Shown here: piece by piece, positions 24,820-33,283 of the stretch
Layout of the letters: each line of letters begins with the position of its first letter
Position numbering within the stretch: the stretch's first letter is position 1
Source: Sphingopyxis sp. GW247-27LB
Lineage (GTDB): Bacteria; Pseudomonadota; Alphaproteobacteria; Sphingomonadales; Sphingomonadaceae
DNA length: 64,000 nt
Assembly: GCF_002277025.1 (NCBI RefSeq)
Contig: NZ_NIWD01000003.1
Coordinates: 1-64,000 of the forward strand
Reading direction: 5' to 3'
Translations under genes and position numbers: made by a program
The notes under the pieces: model-generated
What the model was told of the DNA's origin: nothing
Database searches by the model: none
What the model saw: only the letters and a program-made list of their open reading frames with translations

Positions 24820-26283
24820 CTATCCGCGAGCGATCCGGTAGAGCCCGCCCGATCCCGTCGCGTCGGCGCGTTCGGGCGTCAGGCGCATCCGCGACGTCGT
24901 CACCAGAAGGTCGCCGGCCGCGTCGATGCAGAGGCTGCTGACATGCGGCGCAGGCAGCGCATGATGTCGCAGAAGCGCTCCGTCGGAACCGAGCTCGACG
25001 ACCCCGGCCCCGCCCCACATCGCGACGACCGGGTGTCCGGCGGCATCGAGCGCCATCCCGTCGGGCTTTCCCGCCAGCCCCATGAAATCGCTGACGATCA
25101 CGGGCTCGCCGACCCCCTCGCCGCCGTTCAGCACTGGAAAGCGGATCAGCGTGCGCGACAGCGTGTCGACCAGGTAGAGCTGCGTATGATCGGCGGTCAT
25201 CGCGATGCCGTTGCAGACGCCCAGCCCATCGCACACACGCGCGGCGCGGTTCGCGGCGTCGATGCGGAACAGCGCGCCGCGGCCGCTGAGCAGCCCGCGA
25301 TGCATCGTCCCCGCCCAGGCCGTCCCGTTCGCGTCGATCGTCATGTCGTTGAAGCGGCATCCGCTGCCGACGTCGACCACCACCAGCATCCGCGCCGCGC
25401 CGGTCGCGGGGTCGAGTTCGACGATCGCTTCGTCGGCGAGCCCGATCAGCGTCTCGCCGCGCCAGCCGATCGCGTTGACGGGCACGTCGGTCGCGACGCT
25501 GGTCGCCGATCCGTCCGAAAGGCGGACATGGTGCAAGGCCGACAGGACCGGATCGACGAACAGCAACGTCTCTCCGGTCCGATCGAGCAGCGGCGATTCG
25601 CTGATCGTCGCGCCGGGGTTGGTGATGAGCGCGGGCGGACGCGGCAATGGCGTGGTCGCTGCCGCGACGAGCGCGCGCGCCGCCGCCGCGATCGCTTCGA
25701 CCGCCATGCCGGGGCGATAGAGTTCCGACCCCACCCCGATCGCGTCGCAGCCCCCGCCCAGGAAGGTCGCGGCGTTCGCTGCGCCGACCCCGCCGACCGC
25801 GACGAAGCGCGCATCCTTCGGCATCACCGGCCCGAGCGCGCGGATCGTCGCCAACCCCGCTTCGCCCGCCGGGAAATATTTGAGCCAGCGCGCGCCGGCC
25901 TCATAGGCGCGAAACGCCTCGCTGGGCGACGCGACCCCCGGCATCGGCACCATCCCGCGCGCCGCGGCGCGCGCGATCACCGCGAGGTCGCAATTGGGCG
26001 CTACGCAGATCCGTGCGCCGATGTCGGCGAGCCGGTCCACGTCGCGCGAATCGGTGACCGTGCCCGCGCCGATCACCATGCGATCGCCGAAATGGCGGCA
26101 CAGCAGCGCGATCGCCTCGAACGGCGACGGCGAATTGAGCGGCACTTCGGCGGCGCGGATGCCCGCATCGTGCAGCGCCTCGACCACCGTGATCGCCTCG
26201 CCCGGCGCCAGCCCGCGCAGGATCGCGACGACCGGCGCCGCCGCCAGCGCGGCGTCGACCGCAGCCGCCGAGCCCATCGTCAT
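24820..26283 (-). CDS. Fusion of KDPGal aldolase (DgoA-type) and SMP-30/gluconolactonase
   Basis: This 487-residue protein starts in an ATGA overlap with the kinase gene. Residues 1-~205 are a class I KDPG/KDPGal aldolase: APVVAILRGL, then PSPFEAIALL, GAGTVTD, the catalytic lysine in WLKYFPAG and GGVGAANAATFLGGGCDAIGVG. Residues ~222-487 are an SMP-30 six-bladed propeller with the metal ligands E (ISESPLLD), N (CRFNDM), N (VCNGIA) and D (KPDGMALD). In the De Ley-Doudoroff galactose route the lactonase works at step two and the aldolase at the last step. Both halves look intact. It is the last gene of a four-gene minus-strand operon with a symporter, an SDR and the KDGal kinase. Confidence 0.85.
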   Translation of the reverse strand: MTMGSAAAVDAALAAAPVVAILRGLAPGEAITVVEALHDAGIRAAEVPLNSPSPFEAIALLCRHFGDRMVIGAGTVTDSRDVDRLADIGARICVAPNCDLAVIARAAARGMVPMPGVASPSEAFRAYEAGARWLKYFPAGEAGLATIRALGPVMPKDARFVAVGGVGAANAATFLGGGCDAIGVGSELYRPGMAVEAIAAAARALVAAATTPLPRPPALITNPGATISESPLLDRTGETLLFVDPVLSALHHVRLSDGSATSVATDVPVNAIGWRGETLIGLADEAIVELDPATGAARMLVVVDVGSGCRFNDMTIDANGTAWAGTMHRGLLSGRGALFRIDAANRAARVCDGLGVCNGIAMTADHTQLYLVDTLSRTLIRFPVLNGGEGVGEPVIVSDFMGLAGKPDGMALDAAGHPVVAMWGGAGVVELGSDGALLRHHALPAPHVSSLCIDAAGDLLVTTSRMRLTPERADATGSGGLYRIARG

Positions 26284-27203
26284 GCCGCCCGCACCGCTTC
26301 GCTGAGGTTCGCGGCGGCGAGCGCGCGATAGCCCGCGATGCAGCAGCGCTCGGATTCGACCACCTCGGCCTCGATCGCGAGCCGCCCGAGCGCATGCGCG
26401 AACAGGCCGCAAAGCGCGCTGTTGCCGATCAGCGTCACCGGCGCCTCGGCGAGCCCCGGATAATAGCGCAGCGCATCGCCGATCTCGCCGCCGATCAGCA
26501 GCCCGCGCAGCCACGACGCCGCGTCCTCCTTGCCCAGCCCCGCGCGCACGGCGCGCGCGCGCGTTTCGAACAGCAGGCTGCCGAGCCCGATCCTGCTCGT
26601 TCGCGCGCGATCGCACGCGGCGTCGAAGACGCGCCCCGCCGCGCCGCTGCCCTCGGTCACCGACGCGAGCAGCCCCTGCGCGCTCATCCGGTCGAAGATC
26701 TCGCCCCCCATGCTGGTGAAGAAATCGACGATGCGCCCGTCGCGGCAATGCACCCATTTGCTGTGGGTGCCCGGCAGCACGATGAAGCGGTCGCGCCCCG
26801 CCGCCGGGTCACCGCCCAGCGCCAGATAGCCGAACAGCTCGATCTCCTCGCCGCGCATCACGTCGGGGCCGCCGTGCGGCCCGGTGCAGGTCAGGCCCGG
26901 AACGATCTTCACGTCCTGCCCGCCGATCCGCGCCGCGACGCCGCCGCCCGCGAGGTCGCGCACCGAGGACGGCGTTTCGAAATATCCCGCGTCGGCCCAG
27001 CCAATCGCCGATCCGATCATCCCCGACGCCCAGCAGGCGCCCAAATCGCCCCAGCGCGCCGCGAGTTCGGCGATGCACGCCTCCATCCCGTCGCGATCCA
27101 GCGACGCGACCCCCTTCGGCATCGCGACATGGTCGAGGATCGCGCCGTCGGCGCCGATCCGCCACGCGCGAAAATTGCTGCTTCCCCAATTGATCCCGAC
27201 CAT
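26280..27203 (-). CDS. dgoK: 2-dehydro-3-deoxygalactonokinase
   Basis: The product phosphorylates 2-keto-3-deoxygalactonate to KDPGal. The chosen start at 27203 (307 residues) begins MVGINWGSSNFRAWRIG, the ATPase-fold phosphate-1 motif found at the true N-terminus of DgoK. An in-frame ATG at 27257 would add 18 residues and overlap the SDR gene by 41 bases. Further family motifs are ASGMIGSAIGW, PGLTCTGPHGGPDVMRGEEIELFG, FIVLPGTHSKWV and GLLIGGEIGDAL. It is coupled by ATGA to the aldolase fusion. Confidence 0.88.
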   Translation of the reverse strand: MVGINWGSSNFRAWRIGADGAILDHVAMPKGVASLDRDGMEACIAELAARWGDLGACWASGMIGSAIGWADAGYFETPSSVRDLAGGGVAARIGGQDVKIVPGLTCTGPHGGPDVMRGEEIELFGYLALGGDPAAGRDRFIVLPGTHSKWVHCRDGRIVDFFTSMGGEIFDRMSAQGLLASVTEGSGAAGRVFDAACDRARTSRIGLGSLLFETRARAVRAGLGKEDAASWLRGLLIGGEIGDALRYYPGLAEAPVTLIGNSALCGLFAHALGRLAIEAEVVESERCCIAGYRALAAANLSEAVRAA

Positions 27204-27216
27204 CGGCCAGGCGCCG

Positions 27217-27954
27217 TCAACGGCGTGTGACACCGGCACCTCCATCCACTTCGACAATCGTCCCGGTCATCCAGCCGGCCTCGGCCGACGACAGGAACAG
27301 CACGGCATGCGCGACATCCTCGGGCGTGCCGAGCCGGCCGAGCGGGTGACGCCCGACATTGGCGGCGCGCGCCGCCTCCGGGTCGGGCGCCGCCGCGAAA
27401 TTGCGCGCGAGCAGGTCGGTGTCGACCGACGCGGGCGCGACGCCGTTGACGCGAATCCGGTCCTCTGCCAGCTCGAGCGCGGCGGTGCGGATCAATCCCT
27501 CGAGCGCCGCCTTCGACGCGGCATAGGCGGCGAGCGTCGGGGTCGCGAAGCGCGCGTTGATCGACGAGAGGAAGGTGAAGGCGCCGCCGCCCGCCGCGCG
27601 CATCGCGGGGGCGCAGCCCTGGATCAGCCGCACCGCGCCGACGACATTGACGTCGTAGAGCCGCAGCCAATCGGCGCTCGGCGTGTCGGCGACCCCGGCG
27701 TTGACGCTCGCCGCGGCGGCGTGGACGACGATGTCGGGCGCGCCGCCGGCATCGCGCGCCTCGGCCAGCGCGCGCGCGACGTCGGCGTCGGAGCCCATAT
27801 TGGCGGCAAGGTTGCAATCGCCGCTATCGGGCGCTTCGAGATCGAGCGCGGCGACCCACGCCCCCTCGGCGCGGAACGCCGCGACCAGCGCGCCGCCGAT
27901 CCCGCCCGCCGCGCCGGTGATCAGCGCCCGCTTTCCGTCAAACCGCCTCGCCAT
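27217..27954 (-). CDS. SDR-family dehydrogenase, probable sugar (galactose-type) dehydrogenase
   Basis: This 245-residue Rossmann protein has the NAD(P)-binding glycine motif TGAAGGIGG, the structural VHAAAASVN, and the catalytic S-Y-K set (SSINA...YAASK). The acidic residue after beta-strand 2 (ALDLEAPD) favours NAD over NADP. It ends with the usual C-terminal GTIVEVDGGAG. In this operon (symporter, kinase, aldolase-lactonase) the most economical role is oxidation of galactose or an anhydro-sugar to the lactone. Substrate assignment is inference. It overlaps the symporter gene by 17 bases. Confidence 0.8.
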   Translation of the reverse strand: MARRFDGKRALITGAAGGIGGALVAAFRAEGAWVAALDLEAPDSGDCNLAANMGSDADVARALAEARDAGGAPDIVVHAAAASVNAGVADTPSADWLRLYDVNVVGAVRLIQGCAPAMRAAGGGAFTFLSSINARFATPTLAAYAASKAALEGLIRTAALELAEDRIRVNGVAPASVDTDLLARNFAAAPDPEAARAANVGRHPLGRLGTPEDVAHAVLFLSSAEAGWMTGTIVEVDGGAGVTRR

Positions 27955-29677
27955 GCCGCGCCTCCATCCCTGCCCGGCGCGCCGCGCGCCGTCCGAGCCA
28001 TTCGGAAAACAGCGCCAGCACCACGAGCACCGCGCCCGTCGGGAACAGGACCCCGCGATCCTCGGCGCTCGCGGTCAGCGCCGTCAACCACAACATGAGG
28101 CCGCTCGCGCCGACGGTGAGCGCCACGATCCGCGGCGCGTCGGACGCACCGCCTGCCGACGTCTCGTCGATCGTCGCGGGGGGCAGCGCAGCGATGCGCG
28201 CGACGCCCGGCGCGGCGCGCCGCGACAGCAGGTGATAGGCCCCGAGCACGAGCATCGGAACGCCGACCCCGACGATCACGTCGATCAGGATTCCCGCGCC
28301 CGCCGCCCAGTGCTGCAACGGCTGCAGCGCCGCAACGCCGCCGAGCGGACCTGCGGGGGTGATCAGATAGCGCAGGAACAGCCCGAGCGCCGCCGCCGCG
28401 ATCACCGTCAGCCACGCCGAACGCTGGTCTACCCGGTCGCTGAAAAAGCCCCAGACGCTCGGCGCGACCAGCGGCACGACGAGCAGGCTCGTCGCCGCGA
28501 CGATCACCTTTTCGGCGCCGCCGAGCAGCGGGATCGCGACCCCGACGATGGTCAGGAACAGGCCGAGGACGATGGTGACGAGGCGCCCGACGCGCACCGC
28601 GCGCGCGTCGCCCTCGCCACGGACGAACATCGGGGTGAGTGCGCCGGCGAAGACGTTGAGCTGGCCGCTGATCAGGCTCGCGGTCGCCGAGAACATCGCC
28701 GCGAGCACCAGCCCGAGCATCCCCGTCGGAAGCACCGCCTGCGCGGCGAGCATATAGGCTTGCTCGGGGTCGGCGGCGGGATCGATCGCGCGATAGAGCA
28801 TCGGCGGCAGCAGCCAGAAGAGCGGCGAGATCAGGTAGAGTCCGCCGAACAGCCACGCGCTGCGCCGCGCGTCGCGCGGGGTCGGCACGCTCAGGAAACG
28901 CTGCACGAACGCCCATTCGCCGCCGATCATGAAGAAATGGATCGCGGTCCAGGCCGCGATGAACCACCAGCCGTAATCGTCGTTGGTCAGCGCGAAGAAA
29001 TTCGCGGGCACCCGATGCGCGAAGCCTTCGACCCCGCCGAGCCGCGCGAGGATCAGGACGACGGTGATCAGCACCGCGAGGTTGAGGATGATGAACTGCA
29101 TGACATCGGTCATCAGCACCGCCCATAAGCCGCCGAGCATCGTGTAGAGGACGATCACCGCACCGAAGGCGATCACCGCGAAGGTCACCGACAGATTGCC
29201 CGTCGCCGGATCGCGCAGCAGATGCCCGGGCTCGAGCGGCACGAGCACGCAGAGCAGGACGGCGAGCGCGTAGAGCGCGATCCCCGACCCGATCAGCCGG
29301 AACAGCATCATCGCCCAGAGGTAGAGCTGCACCGCCGATTCGCCGAAGCGCAGACGGACATATTGCGCGGGCGATTCGACCCCGAGCGCGCGCCAGCGGC
29401 CCGCGAGGAAGGCCCCGGCAAGCAGCGCCGCGACGCCATAGGCCATGTTCACCGCGACCGCGACTAGCCCCGAGCGATAGGCGAGCCCGCCCCACACGAC
29501 GAAGGTGCCGGCCGAGAACATCGTCATGAAGCCCGACAGACCCGCGACCCACCAGGGCGACTGGTGCCCGGCGGCGAACATCTGCTTCAAATTGGTGTTC
29601 CGGCGCATGTAGTAGACGCCGAGCGCCAACATGCCCGCAAGATAGGCGATCAGGACGATCGCGTCGGCTCTGCTCAT
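27938..29677 (-). CDS. Sodium:solute symporter (SSS family)
   Basis: This 579-residue membrane protein has about 14 hydrophobic segments. The N-terminus IAYLAGMLALGVYYMRRNTN followed by FAAGHQSPWWVAGLSGFMTMFSAGTFV is the SSS signature around helix 1, with the conserved small-residue sodium site. Helix 8 has LAAMFSATASLISGQLNVFAG. It is the first gene of the sugar-acid operon and probably brings in the monosaccharide or oligosaccharide released outside. Its promoter carries a member of the shared 15-bp motif at 29705-29719. Confidence 0.88.
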   Translation of the reverse strand: MSRADAIVLIAYLAGMLALGVYYMRRNTNLKQMFAAGHQSPWWVAGLSGFMTMFSAGTFVVWGGLAYRSGLVAVAVNMAYGVAALLAGAFLAGRWRALGVESPAQYVRLRFGESAVQLYLWAMMLFRLIGSGIALYALAVLLCVLVPLEPGHLLRDPATGNLSVTFAVIAFGAVIVLYTMLGGLWAVLMTDVMQFIILNLAVLITVVLILARLGGVEGFAHRVPANFFALTNDDYGWWFIAAWTAIHFFMIGGEWAFVQRFLSVPTPRDARRSAWLFGGLYLISPLFWLLPPMLYRAIDPAADPEQAYMLAAQAVLPTGMLGLVLAAMFSATASLISGQLNVFAGALTPMFVRGEGDARAVRVGRLVTIVLGLFLTIVGVAIPLLGGAEKVIVAATSLLVVPLVAPSVWGFFSDRVDQRSAWLTVIAAAALGLFLRYLITPAGPLGGVAALQPLQHWAAGAGILIDVIVGVGVPMLVLGAYHLLSRRAAPGVARIAALPPATIDETSAGGASDAPRIVALTVGASGLMLWLTALTASAEDRGVLFPTGAVLVVLALFSEWLGRRAARRAGMEARHGEAV

Positions 29678-29704
29678 CGGCTTCCTCTCTCCGGTGCGTT
29701 TGAA

Positions 29705-29719
29705 ACGCTATTAAAGCAA
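29705..29719 (-). promoter_or_regulatory. IclR-type operator candidate (symporter promoter)
   Basis: On the minus strand TTGCTTTAATAGCGT, 28 bases upstream of the symporter start. It matches the TTGCT-N5-AGC element found at four other promoters of this region. Confidence 0.5.
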
Positions 29720-29849
29720 CGTGATGCAAAGGCAAGCCCCTCGCCGGCAGTGACACCGGCCGCGCGAAAAACGCCTAATAATTGCTATAAACTCGAACTT
29801 CCGGCGCGCGCTCCGCGAGCCTGAAATCGATATACCGTTGACGATAAAA

Positions 29850-29864
29850 TTGCTTTATTAGCAT
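29850..29864 (+). promoter_or_regulatory. IclR-type operator candidate (29922 gene promoter)
   Basis: TTGCTTTATTAGCAT lies 58 bases upstream of the ATG at 29922. A -35-like TTGACG (29838-29843) precedes it, so a bound repressor would cover the promoter. Confidence 0.6.
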
Positions 29865-29921
29865 TTCTATGGCATGCCGCTGCGCGCAGCGGCGGCAAAG
29901 CCGTGCAACAGGAGAGGAATC

Positions 29922-31298
29922 ATGCAGCATGGAGCGATGAAATGGGCGATGCTTGCCGGCGTGGCGGTGCTGGCGGGCGGCGCGGCGCTGGCGTTCAGCG
30001 GTGAGCCCGAATCCGGGGAGGCGGCGTGGAAGGTCCTGCTGCCGCCCGCGCCTGCGGCGAAGGACAGGGGCAGCACCGCTTCCGCCCGGACGGCAGCGTC
30101 CGGCGCGACGCTGACCACGCTTGACGCCCCGACGCTCGGTCTCGCCGATTCGGTGATCGAAACCTTCCACGACAGCGACGACAATATGTGCGGAACGCAG
30201 AAGGTGCATATCGACGGCCCGGTTCGCGCCTTCGAGGATCAGAACAACGTCATCCACCTCACCGTCTCCGATCCCAATGCCAAGGGCTGGCAATGGACCG
30301 GATCGGTCACCGGCTTCACCAACAATCCCAAGACGGCGGCGCTCGACTGCGACGGGGTGATGACCGGCAACAGCGGCAACACCGACCCCGACGCCTATGA
30401 CCAGAAGACATGGATCCAGGCGGTCCATTTCGAAGGATCGACGGTCTACGCCTATGGGCACGAGGATTATTTCGGCACCCGCACCAGCGACCCTGACTGC
30501 CACGACGCCGGGACGAGCGACGGCAAGCCCTATTGCTGGTACGCCTCGATCCCGCTGTGGACCGCGACGGTCTCGCCCCCCGACCGCCATATCGACTTCG
30601 CGCGCTCGGCGGCGACGCCCGATCATGTCGCGATCTTCCCGCACGTCGCCTATCCGGGCGACGCCAATACGACCGACGCGGGCTGGATCGGCTATGGCAC
30701 CCCGTCGAACATCATCCGCGGGCGCAACCAGGACGGCACGCTCGACGGCTATTATTACATGTATGCCTACAGCAGTTCGGCCTATGCCGGGCAGGCGAAG
30801 GGGGTCTGCCTGTTCCGCACGGCCGACCCGACCGACCGGACGAGCTGGCGCGCGTGGGACGGCGACACGAGCAATCCGGGCTTCACCCAGCAGATGCGCA
30901 ACCCGACCGTCTATACCAACAGCGCCTGCGCGGTGGTGAAGCCGGAGATGTTCAAAAGCTACCTGCGCTCGGTCGTCTGGCACAAGCCGTCGCGCCACTA
31001 TATCGCCTTCTTCCGCACCAGCAGCGCGGTGCAATATGCGACCTCGACCGATCTGGTGAACTGGAGCGACGGGCAGAATCTGCTCGTGTCGACCTCGGCG
31101 CAGGCTAATTATCCGGTGACGATCGACTTCGACGGCGGCGATTACGGCGATTCCGACTTCGACCGCCTCTATTCGAACGGGAAAAGCTATCTCTTCTATC
31201 GCAAGTCGATCGCGAGCGGCCACACGCGGATCACGCGGCGCAAGATCACGGTGACCAACTACCCTGCCGATCCGCCCTCGTCGTCGAACCCGGGCTGA
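29922..31298 (+). CDS. Secreted beta-propeller-like protein, possible glycan hydrolase
   Basis: The 458-residue start at 29922 follows GGAGAGG. The N-terminus MQHGAMKWAMLAGVAVLAGG followed by AALA is a signal peptide, so the protein is exported. Recurring blade-like strings DGYYYMYAYSSSAY, HYIAFFRTSSAVQYATSTDL, NWSDGQNLL and GKSYLFYRKS resemble the five-bladed propellers of GH32/GH43/GH117-type enzymes (the S/T-D-L-x-x-W turn). I cannot name the family or the catalytic residues. It is divergent from the symporter operon under a shared regulator site, so a role in releasing sugar from the polymer is likely. Confidence 0.5.
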   Translation: MQHGAMKWAMLAGVAVLAGGAALAFSGEPESGEAAWKVLLPPAPAAKDRGSTASARTAASGATLTTLDAPTLGLADSVIETFHDSDDNMCGTQKVHIDGPVRAFEDQNNVIHLTVSDPNAKGWQWTGSVTGFTNNPKTAALDCDGVMTGNSGNTDPDAYDQKTWIQAVHFEGSTVYAYGHEDYFGTRTSDPDCHDAGTSDGKPYCWYASIPLWTATVSPPDRHIDFARSAATPDHVAIFPHVAYPGDANTTDAGWIGYGTPSNIIRGRNQDGTLDGYYYMYAYSSSAYAGQAKGVCLFRTADPTDRTSWRAWDGDTSNPGFTQQMRNPTVYTNSACAVVKPEMFKSYLRSVVWHKPSRHYIAFFRTSSAVQYATSTDLVNWSDGQNLLVSTSAQANYPVTIDFDGGDYGDSDFDRLYSNGKSYLFYRKSIASGHTRITRRKITVTNYPADPPSSSNPG

Positions 31299-31345
31299 AT
31301 AAACCCCACCCCTGAAGGGTAGGCAACCACCAGATCCACCACCTC

Positions 31346-31375
31346 GGGCAGGCGGCCCTCCATCCCCGCCTGCCC
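31346..31375 (+). terminator. Rho-independent terminator after the 29922 gene
   Basis: A perfect 10-bp stem GGGCAGGCGG / CCGCCTGCCC with a 10-base loop is followed by ATTTT, 48 bases past the stop. Confidence 0.8.
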
Positions 31376-31404
31376 ATTTTGTCACGCCAGATGAAACATT
31401 GGCG

Positions 31405-31419
31405 TTGCAATCTTAGCGA
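31405..31419 (+). promoter_or_regulatory. IclR-type operator candidate (regulator's own promoter)
   Basis: TTGCAATCTTAGCGA lies 116 bases upstream of the IclR-type gene start. It is the weakest match of the five to TTGCT-N5-AGCAA but suggests autoregulation. Confidence 0.4.
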
Positions 31420-31534
31420 CATTATGGAGGAAGAAAGCGGCGGAGGTGAAATTCGCCCGCGGCGGCACTATCATGCGCGGCCGAGGGGCGGCGATCATCG
31501 CTTTTCCGCCCCCTTGTTGGATGGATCGAGGCGA

Positions 31535-32257
31535 ATGAACCCCAAACCCAATGCCCAGCCGAACCAGAGCCTGATCGACGGCATCGCGACCCTCCAGGCG
31601 CTCGCGGTCTCGCCCGAGCCCGTCGGCAACCGCGAGCTTGCGCGCCAGCTCGGCTTCAACCCGACGCGCGTCAACCGGCTGCTCAAGACGCTCGCCTATC
31701 TGGGGATCGCGCGCCAGACCGCGAACCGCAAATATACCGCCGGGCCGGGCATGCACGTCCTCGCCGCGCAGAGTCTCCACGCCTCGCGCATCATGCAGGA
31801 CGCGCTGCCGGTGCTCGAGGAACTGCGGCGTTTCGGCCTCACCATCGCGCTCGGCGTGCTGTGGCGCGACAGCGTCAGCTATCTGTTCCACGCGCCGCCG
31901 GGGATGACGACGACGCAGGGCATCGGCCGCATCGGCCTACTTCCCGCGACCTCGAGCGGCATCGGCATGGCGCTGCTCGCGCAGCACGGGGACGATCATA
32001 TCGCCGAACTGTTCGCCGACCGCGCGATCGACGGTTTTCCGGGCGGCCTGCCCGATCTGATGGCGGCGATCGAAGCGGTGCGCCAGCTCGGCTACGCGCG
32101 CGTCTGCGTCGATCCGGTCGAGGATCGCCACACGGTCGCGGTCCCGGTGTCGAACCTCTCCTTCGCCGCGGTCGGCATGTCGGGCTGGATCCCCGAACAG
32201 AATAACGCCCCGATCGTCGAAGCGCTGACCAATGCGGCGCACCGGATCGGAGATTAG
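31535..32257 (+). CDS. IclR-family transcriptional regulator
   Basis: The product is 240 residues. Residues ~12-75 are the winged helix (LIDGIATLQALAVSPEPVGN, ELARQLGFNPTRVNRLLKTL, and the wing RKYTAGPG). The C-terminal effector domain has the IclR pattern VLWRDSVSYLFHAPP, GLLPATSSGIGMALLAQ and VAVPVSN...VGMSG. It probably represses the surrounding glycan and sugar-acid genes and releases on binding an intermediate such as KDGal or galactonate. The palindrome TTGCTAAATTAGCAA found at the next gene is the natural candidate operator. Confidence 0.88.
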   Translation: MNPKPNAQPNQSLIDGIATLQALAVSPEPVGNRELARQLGFNPTRVNRLLKTLAYLGIARQTANRKYTAGPGMHVLAAQSLHASRIMQDALPVLEELRRFGLTIALGVLWRDSVSYLFHAPPGMTTTQGIGRIGLLPATSSGIGMALLAQHGDDHIAELFADRAIDGFPGGLPDLMAAIEAVRQLGYARVCVDPVEDRHTVAVPVSNLSFAAVGMSGWIPEQNNAPIVEALTNAAHRIGD

Positions 32258-32267
32258 TGTCTCAACT

Positions 32268-32284
32268 ATTGCTAAATTAGCAAT
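32268..32284. promoter_or_regulatory. Perfect 17-bp palindromic operator, ATTGCTAAATTAGCAAT
   Basis: It starts 11 bases after the IclR-type stop and lies 59 bases upstream of the DapA-type gene. It is symmetrical on both sides of a central A. It is the best copy of the motif shared by the symporter, 29922, IclR and TonB-receptor promoters. Confidence 0.7.
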
Positions 32285-32342
32285 ACATGCCTAAGCCTCT
32301 CTGGACGCGGCCGCCGATCGGCCGCCCAAGGGAGTGACGAGC

Positions 32343-33272
32343 ATGACGAATATCGCCGGCGCCTTTCCGGTGCTGCCCACCATCTTCGATTCGACCGGCG
32401 CCATCGACGCGCAGGGGATGCGTAACACCGTCGAATGGGTGATCGGCTGCGGCGTCGACGGCGTCGTGTTTCCCGGGCTGGCGAGCGAATATGATCATCT
32501 AAGCCTCGCCGAGCGGCTGCGCCTGATCGCGATGATCGGCGAGCTCGCGGCGGGACGCGTCGCCTTCGTCGCCGGATGCAGCGGTCAGAACGACGAAGAG
32601 AGCGCCGCGCTGATCGCGGCGGCCGGCCAGGCCGGCGCGGCGGCGGCGATGATCGTCACCCCGACGCGCCTCGACGGCGACCTCGACGCGATCGGCGACT
32701 TCTACGCGGGGCTCGCCGCCGCGGCCGACGTCCCCGTGATGCTGCAGAACGCGCCGCGTCCGATGGGACTCGGACTCGATGCCGCCGCGCTCCTCCACAT
32801 CCTGGGCCGCGCGCCCAACATCCTCTACGTCAAGGAAGAGAACGCCCCGTGCGGCCAGCGCATCTCGGCGCTGCGCGCCGCCGCGCCGCCGCAGCTCCGC
32901 GCGATCTTCGGCGGCGCCGGCGGGCGCTACATCACCGACGAACTGGCGCGCGGCGCCGAAGGGACGATGCCCGCCGCCGAGATCGCCGACCTCCACGTCC
33001 GCCTGATCGCCGCGCACCGCGCCGGCGACCAGGCGACGGTCCGCATGCTGTTCGAGCGCACGCTGCCCTTGCTCAACATGCAGGCGGTGTATCGCTGGCG
33101 GCTGACCAAGGAGGTGCTGCGCCGCCGCGGCCTGATCGCATCCGCCTTTGTTCGCGCGCCCGGCCCCGAACTCGACGCGCACGACCACGCCGAGCTCGAC
33201 CAGCTCCTCGCCGCGCTCGAACCGCTGATGCGCGAAATGGGGACCTCGTTCGACGCGCGGCAGATGGTATAG
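32343..33272 (+). CDS. DapA/KDG-aldolase-family protein
   Basis: The 309-residue start at 32343 is set by AAGGGAG eight bases upstream. It has the (beta/alpha)8 DHDPS fold: AFPVLPTIFDSTGAID, FPGLASEYDHLSLAER, the active-site lysine in LYVKEEN and GGRYITDELARGAEGTMPA. The usual catalytic tyrosine of YNxP is replaced (MLQNAPRPMG), which occurs in keto-deoxy-sugar-acid enzymes and sets it apart from true dihydrodipicolinate synthases. It may cleave or dehydrate a 2-keto-3-deoxy-sugar acid such as KDGal or an uncommon analogue. This would give a non-phosphorylated branch beside DgoK. Inference only. Confidence 0.75.
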   Translation: MTNIAGAFPVLPTIFDSTGAIDAQGMRNTVEWVIGCGVDGVVFPGLASEYDHLSLAERLRLIAMIGELAAGRVAFVAGCSGQNDEESAALIAAAGQAGAAAAMIVTPTRLDGDLDAIGDFYAGLAAAADVPVMLQNAPRPMGLGLDAAALLHILGRAPNILYVKEENAPCGQRISALRAAAPPQLRAIFGGAGGRYITDELARGAEGTMPAAEIADLHVRLIAAHRAGDQATVRMLFERTLPLLNMQAVYRWRLTKEVLRRRGLIASAFVRAPGPELDAHDHAELDQLLAALEPLMREMGTSFDARQMV

Positions 33273-33283
33273 ACGGGTCCGCC

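Noticed and set aside
24793..26331. Long plus-strand open frame of 512 codons
   Set aside because: Antisense to the aldolase-lactonase fusion and of Arg/Asp/Ala-rich shadow composition.
26284..26757. N-terminal extension of the aldolase fusion by 158 codons
   Set aside because: The extension reads through the kinase gene in another frame and is Arg-rich; the ATGA-coupled start at 26283 gives the proper aldolase N-terminus.
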